A DNA stretch of 64,000 bases. Origin: Sweltsa coloradensis (taxonomy: Eukaryota > Arthropoda > Insecta > Plecoptera > Chloroperlidae). Made by a program: the position numbers and the translations under genes. The DNA is taken from contig JAMZAV010000094.1 in NCBI GenBank assembly GCA_024449915.1, positions 620,001 through 684,000 on the forward strand, in the 5' to 3' direction. The notes beneath the pieces are model-generated. The model was not told where the DNA came from. It did no database searches and worked only from the letters and a program-made list of their open reading frames with translations. Shown here piece by piece: positions 1 through 12,414 of this stretch; within the stretch, counting starts at the first letter, position 1, and the number at the start of each line of letters is the position of its first letter.

Positions 1-281
1 TTCTTTCTGTATCTTATTTTATTAGTAAGCTACAGATTACGGCCGCAGGATCTCGCCACCTGCCCCACACTGCCACTTACCTCTTACCTCCGCCGATCAC
101 TCGCAGGACACGCGTTTATGCTTAATCACCTGCATTCAAGTTGCCTTGGACTTGTACATTGTGGCCAGAGCTTTCATGATAGTATTGGTAGATCTATGAG
201 TCCTCTATTATAAATTGTCATGATGATAATCCTACATTTATACCTCTAAAAATGGACTAAAAGACATAACACTAGACTTAC

Positions 282-459
282 TTGTGAATGCGATAAGTCT
301 GATCCTGATGGCCTTGAGTAGCAACCATAACATCCGCTTCGTCTAAGACAAACACTTTGATCTTCGAGAGTTCAAAGAAACGGAATTTGAAAGCCCAGTC
401 GAGTACCTTGCCCGGAGTACCTATCACAACTTGCTCTTGTAGCTTGCTGTTCCGAGTAA
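282..459 (-). CDS. DDX19: DDX19-type DEAD-box helicase, exon 6 (TPG and DEAD motifs)
   Basis: The 178-nt exon lies between acceptor attgtttcag and donor GTAAGT (rc 276-281). Two bases complete the codon begun in exon 5. It encodes EQVVIGTPGKVLDWAFKFRF, then KIKVFVLDEADVMVATQGHQ and DQTYRIH. TPG is motif Ib, and DEAD is motif II, the Walker B loop that binds magnesium and activates water. VLDEADVM.ATQGHQDQ is a DDX19 signature. The SAT motif and the whole second RecA domain (motifs IV-VI) must lie to the left of base 1. No in-frame damage is seen. Confidence 0.96.
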
Positions 460-935
460 CTGAAACAATAATTTTAATTAAGTTTAATTGATTCAAATCT
501 CTATTTGATTTGTGCTGGTAAAGGTTTGTATAGGAGCTTTAGATAATGCTAATCCCGTAAACGGCCTAGGGTTTAAAATTAGTTTTTGTTTAATTCCAAT
601 ACAAAGCTAGTTTATTACTAGATTATATTTTATTATTATTGTACTACAGGTGAATTTTCAATGTCAATATAAGAAATACCGTAATAGTAATAGCTTCGCT
701 ATTAATACTAGTCTACTGAAGAAAAAAATGGGCGAAAACGGACGACAAAGAATTCGATGAAGTTTCCAGGCCAACTCACCGCCGCGCCACTAGCGCAACT
801 AACATCCTTCAAAACTTATTTATTTATTGGCAACAATGCAATGGCAATTAGTTCCAGGCGTAGACCTTAGTTTTGTTCCTCGCCACCACCGCCTGTTTTA
901 AATTCGAGAAGTAGACCGTATTATAGTGATGGCCC
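460..935. other. Intron sequence without recognised features
   Basis: This is intron 5 of the DDX19-type gene between exon 6 and the first MITE. It is AT-rich, with no reading frame or repeat recognised. Confidence 0.5.
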
Positions 936-1429
936 GGCCCGTTTACACTTCAGTGATCCCGGGAAGCAAAGGGGCCAAGTAAGCTTGTCATTGTCAACCG
1001 TTTTCACCACTACAAAGCGAAGCGAGGTCTGACAATTTGTTTTGTAAGTTAGGTTATGAATACTCATGCACAATAATTAAGTAATGTATTTACTTTCAAT
1101 TAGCTCCCACAAGGCCCTTGCCACCCTGGTCCCCCATCCCACATTTTGTAAGAGGGATCAGCAGCATTCCATATGCTGGCTTCATTTTCAATAGCTTCAA
1201 TAAGCTGGAAATCAAGTCTCCAGAATCTTTGAGTGAATCCATTGCAATTTGTCCAACAACCGTACCAGAAAGTATAATCAAACAGGGGAGGAGCAAACTA
1301 TTTTCTTTGCGAGAAGCGAACATTATTAAACCAGATTCAATTACAGGCGACGGTCTCGCGGGTTCGCATGAAACTCGGACTCCCGATTGGTCAACACGCC
1401 TTCGCGTCATGCCGAAGTGTAAACGGGCC
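936..1429. mobile_element. MITE with GGCCCGTTTACACTTC ends
   Basis: GGCCCGTTTACACTTC at the left is matched by the reverse complement GAAGTGTAAACGGGCC at the right, giving inverted termini about 16 bp long around a 494-bp non-coding body. The ends recall PIF/Harbinger-type MITEs, but no clean target duplication is visible. Open frames crossing it in both directions overlap one another and show no domain. Confidence 0.55.
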
Positions 1430-1480
1430 ATAAAGCAATTCTTGTTACAGCATTTGATGTTAGAATTATTGTATTTACTT

Positions 1481-4400
1481 GGGTCATTCCATGTCAAATC
1501 AACCAAAAATAAATAAAAAAATTTGGTGACCATCTCCGATTTGAATAATTTTTGGCACATGTACTTGTGACAATGATATCATCATACCCAATTTTTTTTT
1601 TTTTTTCGGTCAAGTAGTTTCAGAGATACAGGGCTACCAATTTTTAAGTCCGCAGTCTTCCGAGCGCGCGGAAAATTCCACGGTTTCCTAATAAATGTTG
1701 ACTCCATAAAGCTATAATGTTGAGTGATAGCTTGAATGAAAGGTAATTTAAATATCTATCCAACTACAGTAAAACAATTGAGTTATTTTACATCAAACAA
1801 AATTTATTGTGAATAATACATGTCTGAGGTCAAAGGTCAATATCATAAAAGCTCCATCTTGGATTTAGTTCAAATTTGGTATAAGTGTTGCTTAAAACAT
1901 ACTTTCAAGTGCCCATAAAAATTCAGGTTGGGCCACTTATAAAAACAAAAGATACATGCAATTTAATATGACTATTTTGTAGTTCGTATGTCTATTATAC
2001 ACATTAGAAGTTTGTACTCAAGTTACATGATAAAACGTATAAACATGTTTTGTGATCTTTATTTTTGTTATTTTACAATATTATTTGCATTATGCATAAT
2101 ATTCTTCTTCAATACTACTGGGTATGTTTTCCTTAGGCTAGCTTACCAATTACTTCAGGAACCTTGCATTAAGCATTCTCGTAGCTGCTTCACTTTCATT
2201 ATCGGGTATCTTGTAGGTACGTCCAGTTGATCCTCCCAGTTCCACACTTGGCAAAGTGAGGACTTCACTTACAGGCAAGGTTAATTCATCATCTTTAGAT
2301 GGGAATGTAAACGATGGAGAAGGTCCATGTGGATGAAGAAACCGTACTTTTACTTCATTTGTACAGAGATTTTTGTTTAAAATGAAACCAAGCCACCATT
2401 GCTGACCATAATGAACTGAAACAAAATCTTTTATGTCTTCAATGCAAATGGTGGTCTTCGATGATATTGCCTCGACAGTACTGTCAGCCGATGTTGAAAC
2501 TTCCTAACGCGTAATGTGTTCTCAGAGATTGGCACAAATGCATGTAGGCTGCGTGTTCCAGGAATAGCTTGGAGGAACTGAAACCTTGCATTCAGAGCTT
2601 CTCTGTTAGTTTCGATTTCTTCATTTGGAACAAATACAAAAATGCTACTTGTTAAACTTTCTTTTGCCCAATCAAACAGATCTTGGGGTGTCAAAATCTG
2701 ATTATTATCAGGCCTTTGCAAACTTGCTCTGGCTGCCAAGCGTTTGACTGCTCCACCCACTCCGTCGCATGGACCTTTGCCATGAGATGTGGCAAAAAAA
2801 TGCCACTCTGCTGATATCTTGAAGTCCATTTCATGGAGGCAAATGTTTTGGAAATTCTTTTTATTCTTATACTGGGAGGCAGCCCCATCAGAAAAGTAAA
2901 AAATTTTACTTAAATTTCCAATTTTCTCGCAAAGTAGAGGTATGAGGCGTTTTTGGAATGTGTGCACAGCGACAGTGTCATGTATGAGAGAATCAGAAAT
3001 GAACACAACACTGAGATGTTTAAGAGTGGGTTCAGCTTGGATGGAAGAAGACGTTGGTCTGTCCGTGATGGGTTCGTCTAGGTAATAACAAACGAAAGGG
3101 TGCAGCGTAGCCTGACTATTATTCCAGTGAAATCCCTGGGCAGCATTTTGGATTACGAAGGAATAATTTTCAGCAAAGTCTCCAGAAAACTATCACTTCT
3201 CCAGGCAGTAATGTTGCTTTTTTGTCTTTCAAAAAAGCAGCTTGCTGCTTTGCAATAAAATCATGGTTTCGAAGAGCTTCAACTTTTCGACAAAACTGTC
3301 GATAAAGTCCTCTACGGGCTTTTGAATTGTTTCCAAAGCACATCGGTCCGTTGTCAGCCATTGTTTGTATGTGACTTCATCAATTAAGTGTTCTTCAAAG
3401 AGGTTTTCTAGGTCATGTTTAATTTTTTCTGTGCCTGGACAAAACGAGCAATTGCCAAGATGACAATTAGTTGTAGATGGATTACAAATCATTTGAGCTA
3501 AGACGTGATGATATGTTTGAAAGTTTGTTCCTGATTCCGGCATGGGCATAAATGCCAATTTACCTCCCAACATCATCAACTTGACATTTTGATGTACGGT
3601 ACATACACAAACGGCGTGTGTACCGGATGCTCCTGGTAGGATGCAATGTTTGGGCCTGAGCTCGGCAAATTTAGAGAATCCTATCTTCGACTCTGGATAC
3701 TTAGTTTTATAAGCCAAGTATATTTCTTTTAAATTAGCTAAAATTAGTCTTTTTTGGTAGTGTTCTTTTTTCCCGTTTATTCTTACCGATACATAGTCTT
3801 TCATTCCCGGCATTAGTCTGCTCACATCATCGTCTTGATAAAAATCTTGAATGGCCTTGGCAACTTCAACTGACAAAGTTTTTCCGGGTTTTGGATTTGG
3901 AGAAACAAGGATGCCCTTCTCTTCTACTAGTTTCTTTGTTTTCCTCACCATATAGTTAGATGCTCCAAATTCTTCTTGCACTCTTCGTACACTCCAGGTT
4001 TTAGGAAGTACAGAAAGAACAGTTATCTTTTCACTCTTGGTTGTGGCAGAATTAACTTTTCTTTCAGTTGTAAAAGCATCGTGTTGTTATCTTCTGTGCA
4101 TTGTTCCTCTTCTGATGATGATGAACAAAGTATTCCCGAGCCGGCAGGTGAAATCATCTTTAGCTTTTTCTTAACTTGCGACTTTATTTTGTTGAATTTT
4201 CTCTTTGGATACACTGTACTTTTTAATTTAGTTGTATCAATTGGAGACTCACCAAGCAAATGAAGAGACTTGTTAATGATTTCTGATTCAAACTCTTTTA
4301 CTACAAAGTCATCATCTGTGATGTTACCGTGGTCACTTTTCTCAGGAGACACAATACATTCTTTATGGTTCTGGTATTCACTCAATCTTTTTAATAGAGC

Positions 4401-5666
4401 TTTTCTACATGAAACACACATTTTTTTCCGGGTATAAGTTTAATAATATCTTTGAACTTTTCTACATCAGCAGAAGCTATTTCTCTGAGACTTTTTCGTC
4501 TGGATTCTTGTGGATGCACTAAAAGTGGGTCACAACATGATTTTGATTGAGAGAAAAATGTTTTAAAAATTTTGACTCGTGAAGCATACAAACACTTAAT
4601 ATATCGTCACAATTAGTGCGTTGATTAAGCAACAATAAACTCTCCTTTTCAAGGGCAGATGCACATTTAAAAGGAGTCTCGACATCACAAGCTTCTTGAT
4701 TATGAACTCCAATAGAACACATGATTGAAAATGTTGTGAAACATGAAACACTAAAACACTTCTCTTAGATGTCAAGGCTTGTACCATATCCACACTGCTT
4801 ACATTGTTAATAAGACTGCTTAAATCAATTTGGTACATAAACTTCAATCAAAACATTGAACCCATAGCACAGAACTTCCTTCTCTTGCAACATTCAACTT
4901 TCAACTGAAGTGCATTATAAGAGTGGCATTGTAGAGTTTGAATTGGAAATCCCAGACTTCTTAGAATATCACACACGGAAATCCCACTATTTTGGGTTTC
5001 TAGTAGCCAGATTTAAACTTAGGAGGGCATCAGATGCCATTGATATATCTAGACAATTTTTAAAATTCATACTATTAAAAATCCTACACATACCTACCCA
5101 CCCCTATAATTATGCCAACACCTAATTAATGAAAATGTGCATAAACAATATAGTACTACCTACTTTAAATAAGCTTGTGCATGTCATGGTTAAATCAACT
5201 ATAACATAAAAATGTGTTAGTGGCCCAACCTGAATTTTTGTGGGCACTTGAAAGTATGTTTAAGCAACACTTATTCCAAATCTGAACTAAATCCAAGATG
5301 GAGCTTTTATGATATTGACCTTTGACCTCAGACATGCATTATTCACAATAAATTTTGTTTGATGTAAAATTACTCAATTATTTTATTGTAGTTGGATAGA
5401 TATTTAAATTACCTTTCATTCAAGCTATCACTCAACATTATAGCTTCATGGAGTCAACATTTATTTAAGAAACCGTGGAATTTTCCCGCGCTCGGAAGAC
5501 TGCGGACTTAAAAATTGGTAGCCCTGTATCTCTGAAACTACTCGACCGAAAAAAATAAAAAAAATAGGGTATGATGATATCATTGCCACAAGTACATGTG
5601 CCAAAAATTATTCAAATCGGAGATAGTGACCGAAAATGAGTTTGTTGATTTGACATGGAACGACCC
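1481..5666 (-). mobile_element. Sola-like DNA transposon with about 450-bp terminal inverted repeats
   Basis: The arms 1481-1938 and about 5218-5666 are inverted copies of each other, beginning GGGTCATTCCATGTCAAATC. The 4-bp flanks ACTT (1477-1480 and 5667-5670) are identical. A 4-bp target duplication with a GRG-type terminus fits the Sola superfamily, Sola2 in particular, as I recall its definition. The interior codes on the minus strand for a decayed transposase (see 2150-4850). The whole element is 4186 bp and sits inside a DDX19 intron. Identity to Sola is inference from ends and length. The element boundaries are read directly. Confidence 0.75.
2150..4850 (-). pseudogene. Decayed transposase gene of the Sola-like element
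   Basis: Reading 5' to 3' on the minus strand, pieces in several frames follow one another. First is a CxxC-type stretch near 4400-4420 (MCVSCRKALL) and a lysine/serine-rich acidic linker. Then comes a long block at 3981-3229 containing PKHCILPGASGTHAVCVC, CHLGNCSFCPG and TDRCALE. Then GDFAENYSFVIQNAAQGFHW follows with a frame change near 3180, then IFYFSDGAASQYKN and ATSHGKGPCDGVGG at 2920-2760. A C-terminal domain with VRFLHPHGPSPSF ends at a TAA at rc 2150-2152, after another frame change near 2430. The D of GDFAEN and the D of FSDG are plausible catalytic acids of a DDE-type transposase. At least four frameshifts show it is inactive. The motif order matches a transposon protein I recognise from invertebrate genomes. 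Confidence 0.7.
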
Positions 5667-5893
5667 ACTTGCATAAAACGGGTGCACCTAAATTCTAAAT
5701 TAACATAGGCGAGGAATATACCGAAAAATTACAATTACTAGTTTTCTCGCATGTACGTTGATTTCAACTGTGTATTTTTCTTTTGTGCGACTAGCGGTCA
5801 GTTGGTCGGCCCCCACCTACTACATACCAGCCTCTCAGTAGACCCCTCCCACAAGTCCACAAGACCGCTTAGTGTATGTATGAGAGAGAGAGA

Positions 5894-5940
<47 letters not shown>

Positions 5941-6873
5941 ATTGATTCAGGTCTTTATTTTAAGGCGGGATTAAGGCTAGTGAAACCTTATCTTCCATCC
6001 AACCTTGAGAGAAAGAGAGAGAGAGAGCTCCAGGACAATGCTTCACCACCAAACGGTTTCAATAAAGCAATAGTAAATAAATAAAGCATGTACATGGATA
6101 GCCTCTAGTTGTAGATTTTCAATATTTTGTCTCAATCAGCCATGAAGGCCTAGTAGCGGAACGGCACTCATTGAGAATACTTCAATTTTAGTATAAAAGC
6201 ATGAAATTTGGCGTGATGATCGGACATACCCTACTGATAACTTAAGGAAATATGGGGCCAATCGAAAATTTACCCAGGAACCCCTAAAATAAAAAATGGC
6301 GTCCATACATGGCCTAATTTTTTTAAAAATTATGGTCCTAAGTTATTCATTTTCACTTTACGCACGTACTTTCAAGTAGTACCGATAGTCTGTGGAACAA
6401 GCGTAAAACTAAAAACATTTCAAATCCGGAAACCAGCACCAAAATTTAGGAGCAGGTAAAAGACGTATTTTCGAATGTTATTTTCACGGGGGACACGCAT
6501 GGTAGCAAATAAGTCACCTGTCATGGCGTCCACAAGATGGCCGCCAAAATAATTCTTAAAATTGCTGTAACTCAAGAAGTGATCATCAGATTTGAAAAAA
6601 AACAGGTATGGTTTTATTCGGTTTTAATGCTCTACAAAAAATGTCATTAGAAATTTTACCGTAAATACAATAGTTTTAATTATATTTATATATTCTTACA
6701 ATGTATTGCAATTATAGCACTGTTTGGTACATAATTATTTATACGTAGAATTCGCTAGATTGTCATAAAATTTTCAGACTGTACTAAAATAACGCCAATA
6801 AATCCAAAAATTTTAGTCCCGAAACAAAATTCCTGTAACTTTTCGATTAATTAATTAATGAAATTAAGCATAA
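5667..6873. other. Intron sequence with a (GA)n tract; otherwise nothing recognised
   Basis: A (GA)n microsatellite runs from about 5882 to 5936, with a shorter GAGAGA patch near 6009-6029. The rest is AT-rich without a supported gene. Confidence 0.6.
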
Positions 6874-7918
6874 GGGTCATTCCATGTCAAATCAACCAGG
6901 CCGAGCCTGAAATAAAACTTGACCATCTCCGATTTTGATGAAACTTGGCAAATCTACTCTTACTAACATGTAGATTGATCGTGGAAAATTTTGTATTCCT
7001 GACGCGCTTAGTTTTCGAGTAACGCCCCGGTCAAAAACTCAAATTTGGCGACGCTAAGCGGCGTACCGTAATTGGTAAGTTTTAAACCGTTGGACGTAAA
7101 AGGCTAATTTTTTTTTTAAATTAAAGAGCATTTTATTGGCAATTTAATTTATATGTATTTGAATGCATTCCTAATTGTGAAACCATGTAAAAAATCGAAA
7201 TTTGTTTTAAAACCTACCCTACGAGAAAAAGTATCTCCGAAAAAAAAACAAAAAAAAACGTGTTTTTGTTTAGATGTTTTTTACATGCACAAAAAAATTT
7301 GGGATGGGATGGCATTGGGATCATGATATATCACAGGGTCATGCACCAAATGTGTATAATGTGTCAGTTTTTACCTTCCGTTTTTATTTTTAAGTGCGGC
7401 AAATTTGAATTTCACTACAAATGGAAGGTAAAAACTGACACATTTTACACATTTGGTGCATGACCCTGTGATATATCATGATCCCAATGCCATCCCATCC
7501 CAAATTTTTTTGGGCATGTAAAAAACATCTAAACAAAAACACGTTTTTTTTCGTTTTTTTTTCGGAGATACTTTTTCTCGTAGGGTAGGTTTTAAAACAA
7601 ATTTCGATTTTTTACATGGTTTCACAATTAGGAATGCATTCAAATACATATAAATTAAATTGCCAATAAAAAGCTCTTTAATTTAAAAAAAAAATTAGCC
7701 TTTTATGTCCAACGGTTCAAAACTTACGAATTCAGGTACGCCGCTCGGCGTCGCTAAATTTGAGTTTTTGAGCGGGGCGTTACTCGAAAACTAATCGCGT
7801 CAGAAATACAAAATTTTCCACGATCAATATACATGTTAGTAAGAGTAAATTTGCCAAGTTTCGTCAAAATCGGAGATGGTCATGGAAATGGCCTGGTTGA
7901 TTTGACATGGAATTACCC
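6874..7918. mobile_element. Non-autonomous hairpin element related to the Sola-like transposon
   Basis: The element starts GGGTCATTCCATGTCAAATC, the same terminus as the 1481-5666 transposon. It is almost one perfect inverted repeat: left arm 6874 to about 7379, a roughly 40-base spacer, right arm about 7420-7918. The flanks ATAA and ATTA differ by one base and may be a decayed 4-bp duplication. There is no coding capacity. Near-identity of the arms over 500 bp suggests recent arm homogenisation or recent origin. Confidence 0.8.
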
Positions 7919-8744
7919 ATTAATTAAAACCCAATTAAAAGTTTCTTATTCACGTACCAAAGTCATGTAGTGTATCACACAAGAACAATATGACCACAAT
8001 GAACCAAAAAAATATTAGTTCCAAAAATTAATTCCGATCACTTTCCTATTAATTCAATTAATTCAATTAATTAAAAATAATGACAAAAATCTCAATTAAT
8101 TTTGTACAATTAACACAATGTGGTCGACCTTGGTATCTTTTTAAAGCTAGTTTTAAGACAAATAAATGTAATGAAAAATTAATTAATTAAATTAATTTAT
8201 CACCAAATTAATTACATTTTAGTGAAATTATCCCACTTTTGACATATGTATTGTTATGTATAGGTACCTAAAACTCGATCGATCGTCATAAAAATATACC
8301 ACTTTATTGACATAATGCCAATGAATCCGAAATGTCATGTCCCGAAACAAAATTTCTATAACTTACCGATTAATTAAGAAATTAAGTGAAGAATTACTTA
8401 TATCTCAATAATTGTTGTTGTTACTCAATTAACATACAAAATGCCAACAGAAGTATCAAATATAAACAATGCGAGTGTAATTTTAAAAATTTATAGTCCC
8501 AAAATTAAGTTCATGCTACTTTACCGTTAATTGAATTAATGAATGAATTAAATTAATTGATATAATCACCATGTGTTATGTAAAATTAACACAGCCACAC
8601 TGGGAACCATTTGCTTGCTTGTGTTTCAGGAAAATAAATTTGTGACTGCCAGCAACAAACTAATGCCAAGTTTTTTGGTACAGTCAAAGAAATATTTATC
8701 ATGAATATCGTACGTTCACGTTTTTAAAAATTATTAATGCAATA
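7919..8744. other. AT-rich intron stretch with TTAATTAA clusters
   Basis: The sequence is dominated by runs of AATTAATT. No gene or bounded element could be defined. Confidence 0.5.
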
Positions 8745-9152
8745 TTTTGAAATTTTTGACCTGCGACCGGACAAACAGCTTCTCCGATCTTGATGAAACT
8801 TTATGGGAAAGTTCAAAATCCAGTTATGAATTATGATTTTGGGGACAATCGAAGAAATATTTCTCATAAAAATCGTGCTTTTAGGGCAACGATTGGTCAA
8901 TATATGACCTCGCCGCCCCACACCTGTTCGCGGCTGGCACAATGAGGCATATGTCGATTTTTAGTCTCTTTCAGACTTGCAGTCGGCCACCTCGGCATTG
9001 TTGAAGGCAGACATGGTTGAATCTTGCTCTTGTCTTAATAATGACGACAACAATGACGACACGAAACAGTAATCATTGGACAAAAATAATCAACCATAAA
9101 AGCTCATCCATCAACGCGACTGGAAAAAGCTTTCGCGAAGTGGCGTGCTACT
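8745..9152 (-). repeat. Family B repeat, degraded fragment
   Basis: It holds the block 'ctccgatcttgatgaaact' and ends in 'ctcatccatcaacgcgactg...aagctttcgcgaagtggc', the end sequence of family B seen at 33779-34343. The CTAGG terminus is not preserved. Confidence 0.5.
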
Positions 9153-9196
9153 CAATTAGATAGATAAGAAATTCAACAAATATATGTTCATCTAAA

Positions 9197-9650
9197 GTAG
9201 TTTATCATGCACTCTTTGAAAGCCTATTAAGATGTGGAACATAAATTTGGGGACATTCCACACAACATGACAATGTATTTAAAATACAAAAACGTGCAAT
9301 CAGAAACATTGTAAAGGCGCACCCAAGAACTCACACACAACCTTTATTTAAAAATCTAAAAATTCTTACCTTATACTGTATATTCATTCTTAAATCAGTA
9401 TTATTTGTAAAAAAAAAAACTTTATACACTGGACAAAAATCACACATACCACTCACACCAAACAAGACAACATAATGACGTCCATACATAACACCATAAT
9501 ACTAAATTTGCCCAATACAATTCCAACTATATGAAAATTAAACTTTTTAATAAACTTCTCAAAGAAAGAAAAAAATACTACAAACATTACAAATTTTAAA
9601 TATGAATTAGGTAGAAAAATTCTTAAAAGATAAAGCCTACTACTTTATAA
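9197..9650 (+). pseudogene. Non-LTR retrotransposon (CR1/Jockey-like) reverse transcriptase C-terminus
   Basis: The plus-strand frame from 9197 reads KVVYHALFESLLRCG, then a stop where the family has a tyrosine, then IWGHSTQHDNVFKIQKRAIR and PLFKNLKILTLYCIFIL. The W[GS]....H....IQ.RAIR.I and PLF..L.IL.L motifs are typical of the segment after the reverse transcriptase domain in CR1/Jockey-type LINEs. No start, endonuclease or RT core is present, so this is a 5'-truncated copy. It lies upstream of the element with hAT-like ends and within a DDX19 intron, in the opposite orientation to the gene. Confidence 0.75.
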
Positions 9651-9678
9651 GGGAAAAACCTGGAGGACAACCTGTAGA

Positions 9679-10790
9679 TAGGGCTGTGCGAGTCTCAACT
9701 TTTCGAGATTCGAGCGAGATTAAAGTGCTGCTCGAATCTCGCTCGATCTCGAGATCATACTGCTCGGAAAAACGAGTCTCGCTCGATCTCGATCTCAAAT
9801 TGCTCGAAAAATCTAGTCTCGAGATATCTCCGTCACGGACCACGGTGGTGGTAATTATGCGGGACCTTACGTTATGCGACGTGGTAAAGTGATATTTATT
9901 CCCCGATTTTTGCGTAATAATTTCATATTGCCATGCCACATTGTCGAGAAATCTCTAGGCCTAGATGAGCTAGGCCAAAGGCTATAGGCCAGGCCTAACC
10001 ATTGATTAAAGAATGGCCTAACAGAGTCCCGGTTCCATTCCGTGATCGGAGATTTGATAAACCCGAAGATCGGAGGCCTAGGGCCTACTAACAAATGACC
10101 CATCAAATAGGCTTCACTTTAAAACACTTTCCTCTAGAGAAGTTCTACAGAAAGAAAGCTAGGCTAGGTACTTCTAGCACTAGCATACTACACCCAATAA
10201 GTGACAACAAGACATCCATCTACATTTTATTTTAGGCCTAGTCGAAATTTCACAAATTCGTTGCCAACGCGCATGCGTCTGTCGACGCGCACAGATCGCG
10301 CATTTTGACTAGGCACTTTTGTAGGGCACTCTATCGTGCGAGCTACTGAACTGAAGCGTGATTTGTGAAGTTGGCGGTAGAGAGCAGAGAGTGCTTTATC
10401 GACTCGTTATCGACTCCAACGGAGAAACTACTTTATCGTTTTTTCTTACGACATTCCTATCTCGTTGTGATGGCAGCAATCGAATGTCGAATCGATTAAA
10501 GCAAGGTACGGTGGGTAATCCTTTCGTTCTGAATTGTGAACAGGAATGAACACGTCGATTTTAATGGTTTTTGCAGACTTGAAGAGTTAAAGGGTATGTA
10601 TTATATGGTGTTGTTACTTATTAAATATTTTCACTACCAAATTAATGTGATTAAAGTAATAAAGTTAGAAACAAAAATTATATTATATATCTCACTATTA
10701 TCGATCTCAGATCTCGCTCGAGATTCAATTTTTTTTCAAATTCTCGCTCGATCTTGCTCGACTTAAAAAATCCCTGCTCGCACAGCCCTA
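9679..10790. mobile_element. Element with TAGGGCTGTGCG ends and GCTCGA-rich subterminal repeats
   Basis: TAGGGCTGTGCGAG at 9679 is matched inverted at 10790. Both subterminal regions are packed with CTCGATCTCG-type repeats (9700-9835 and 10705-10780), likely protein-binding sites. The terminal hexamer resembles hAT elements, but the flanks do not show an 8-bp duplication, so the class is uncertain. The interior from 10280 to 10540 is GC-richer and lacks a recognisable protein. Confidence 0.6.
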
Positions 10791-10851
10791 AAATTTATGT
10801 ATAACTGACTTGCAAGTACTATTTTATGTTACGTAAAAATGCATACAGTAA

Positions 10852-11491
10852 TACCGTATCGGACCGAATATAGCGCGATGTTTTTTTCCGAAAATACTAT
10901 CTCTAAAACAGCACTCGCGTTATTTTCGCGCTCTTGCATTTGAAATAGCGCCTGAACATAGGCCACCCGCAATACAACTCCCGCGCATCGGCTGCTGCGC
11001 ATCGCCCCGCCCACCCACTCGACGCCAGCCGATCCCGTGAGGCAGGCGGGTGACGTCATCACGGGCTCCACGGCAAAAGACCGCGGTAATATCGCCGCAA
11101 ATCACGGTTCACGGGTTCCGCGGAAATTGACCACCAAAATAACTGTGCGTACAATTAAAAAGTTTTTTTCTTGGGAATCGATCCCGAATAGATTCTAGGT
11201 CACAATGATCGATTTGTAGTCCCTTAATCAGACTGGTGAACTGTGGTTGGCCTATGTGAGCTTGTGCTTGGCCCTACCCTGTTAAAAAACATAGGACTAG
11301 GCCCTAACATTGTTAAAAATGTTTTGTTGTAAGAATGAAACTTTAATCTATTCATTCATTGCATTGCAAATAAAAAATGTTTCTTGTACATTTTAATTTT
11401 CTTTGATTTTTCTTTTTTCTTAAAATGATTCTGAAAAATTGGGGGTCGTGTTATATTCGAGATCGTGCTATATTCTCGGTCCAATACGGTA
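10852..11491. mobile_element. Mariner/pogo-like MITE with TACCGTAT ends
   Basis: TACCGTATCGGACCGAATAT at the left is mirrored by TACCGTATTGGACCGAGAAT on the opposite strand at the right, ending with TA on both sides. Inverted ends with a TA boundary fit Tc1/mariner/pogo-derived MITEs. The body holds no transposase. Confidence 0.65.
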
Positions 11492-11601
11492 TGTATCTTG
11501 TTTTTAATATTGGGTCTATTATCCATATGAATTATGTACATATCTATGACAATACCAATAAATATCATATCATATAATATAATGATAGTTTGAAAAGTCT
11601 G

Positions 11602-11739
11602 AAGCCTTGTTTCCATGTGTCCACTTAGCAGTGACGCAATGAAAATAATAATCAACCAATCACGAGAAATTGGATATGTAAGACAAGACGTTCTAAGTTT
11701 CGTCACGTCACGTCTGACAGACTCATGAAAACAAGGCTT
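11602..11739. mobile_element. Short MITE with AAGCCTTGTTTCC ends
   Basis: The 138-bp element has inverted ends AAGCCTTGTTT(C)C and no coding potential. Confidence 0.5.
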
Positions 11740-11906
11740 TAGCCTTTTGAAAAGACTTGTTTGATACACCTATTGTTAGTAATAAATGATATGATATGTT
11801 ATGTACAATTATTGTAGACCATCTAAATCAAGACAATAGATTAAATGAAGTATAAGGCCTAACAATTTCAGAATCATATAGGCCTACTGTACTTAAGGAC
11901 ACTTAC

Positions 11907-12021
11907 TTTCCTCGCCACGGATGGCATAACGAATCTTAATTTCTGGACAATATTGACCCATTTTGGCAGCTACCTCTCCTGTCTGGACAGCCAATTCATA
12001 GGTAGGAGAGAGACAAAGTAC
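11907..12021 (-). CDS. DDX19: DDX19-type DEAD-box helicase, exon 5 (motif Ia, PTYELA)
   Basis: The 115-nt exon lies between acceptor tttgttgtag and donor GTAAGT. It starts in phase 0 and ends in phase 1. It encodes VLCLSPTYELAVQTGEVAAK, then MGQYCPEIKIRYAIRGEE. Motif Ia is PTYELA rather than the usual PTRELA. This Y substitution is a family trait of DDX19/Dbp5, so it is diagnostic rather than a defect. The exon packs against the RNA-binding face of RecA domain 1. Confidence 0.95.
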
Positions 12022-12414
12022 CTACAACAAAGATTTGCTTGATATTAGGGATGACGTTGGTAGTAAAATATGGATTCAGTTCCAGATCCTCCCAAGTAAA
12101 GACTAATATAAACTGCACAATTTTGTTACTTCATAGGCCTACATAGTGTTACATGTTAAAAAATACTGCCTACAAGTAGTATTTTTGTATTTGGTTCGTT
12201 TAACTAGGATATCAAACGCCAAAGTCGTTGTTGCGAATTGTGTTGAGTAAAGGGTAACATTCCCATTCTTCCCCCTAGCTAAGGCTGGACCCAGCATAGG
12301 TTCTTTCCCCCCTAGCCAAAATAGGCTAGAGTGGCGCATTATGGTCTTACAGTTAATGCGCCCTTATCCAACTAAATAAAAAACCTATCATTCATACTTT
12401 CTGCAATGAATTAA

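Noticed and set aside
1096..1560. Overlapping 154- and 132-codon frames on opposite strands
   Set aside because: They cover a MITE end and the start of a transposon inverted repeat, shadow each other, and show no domain.
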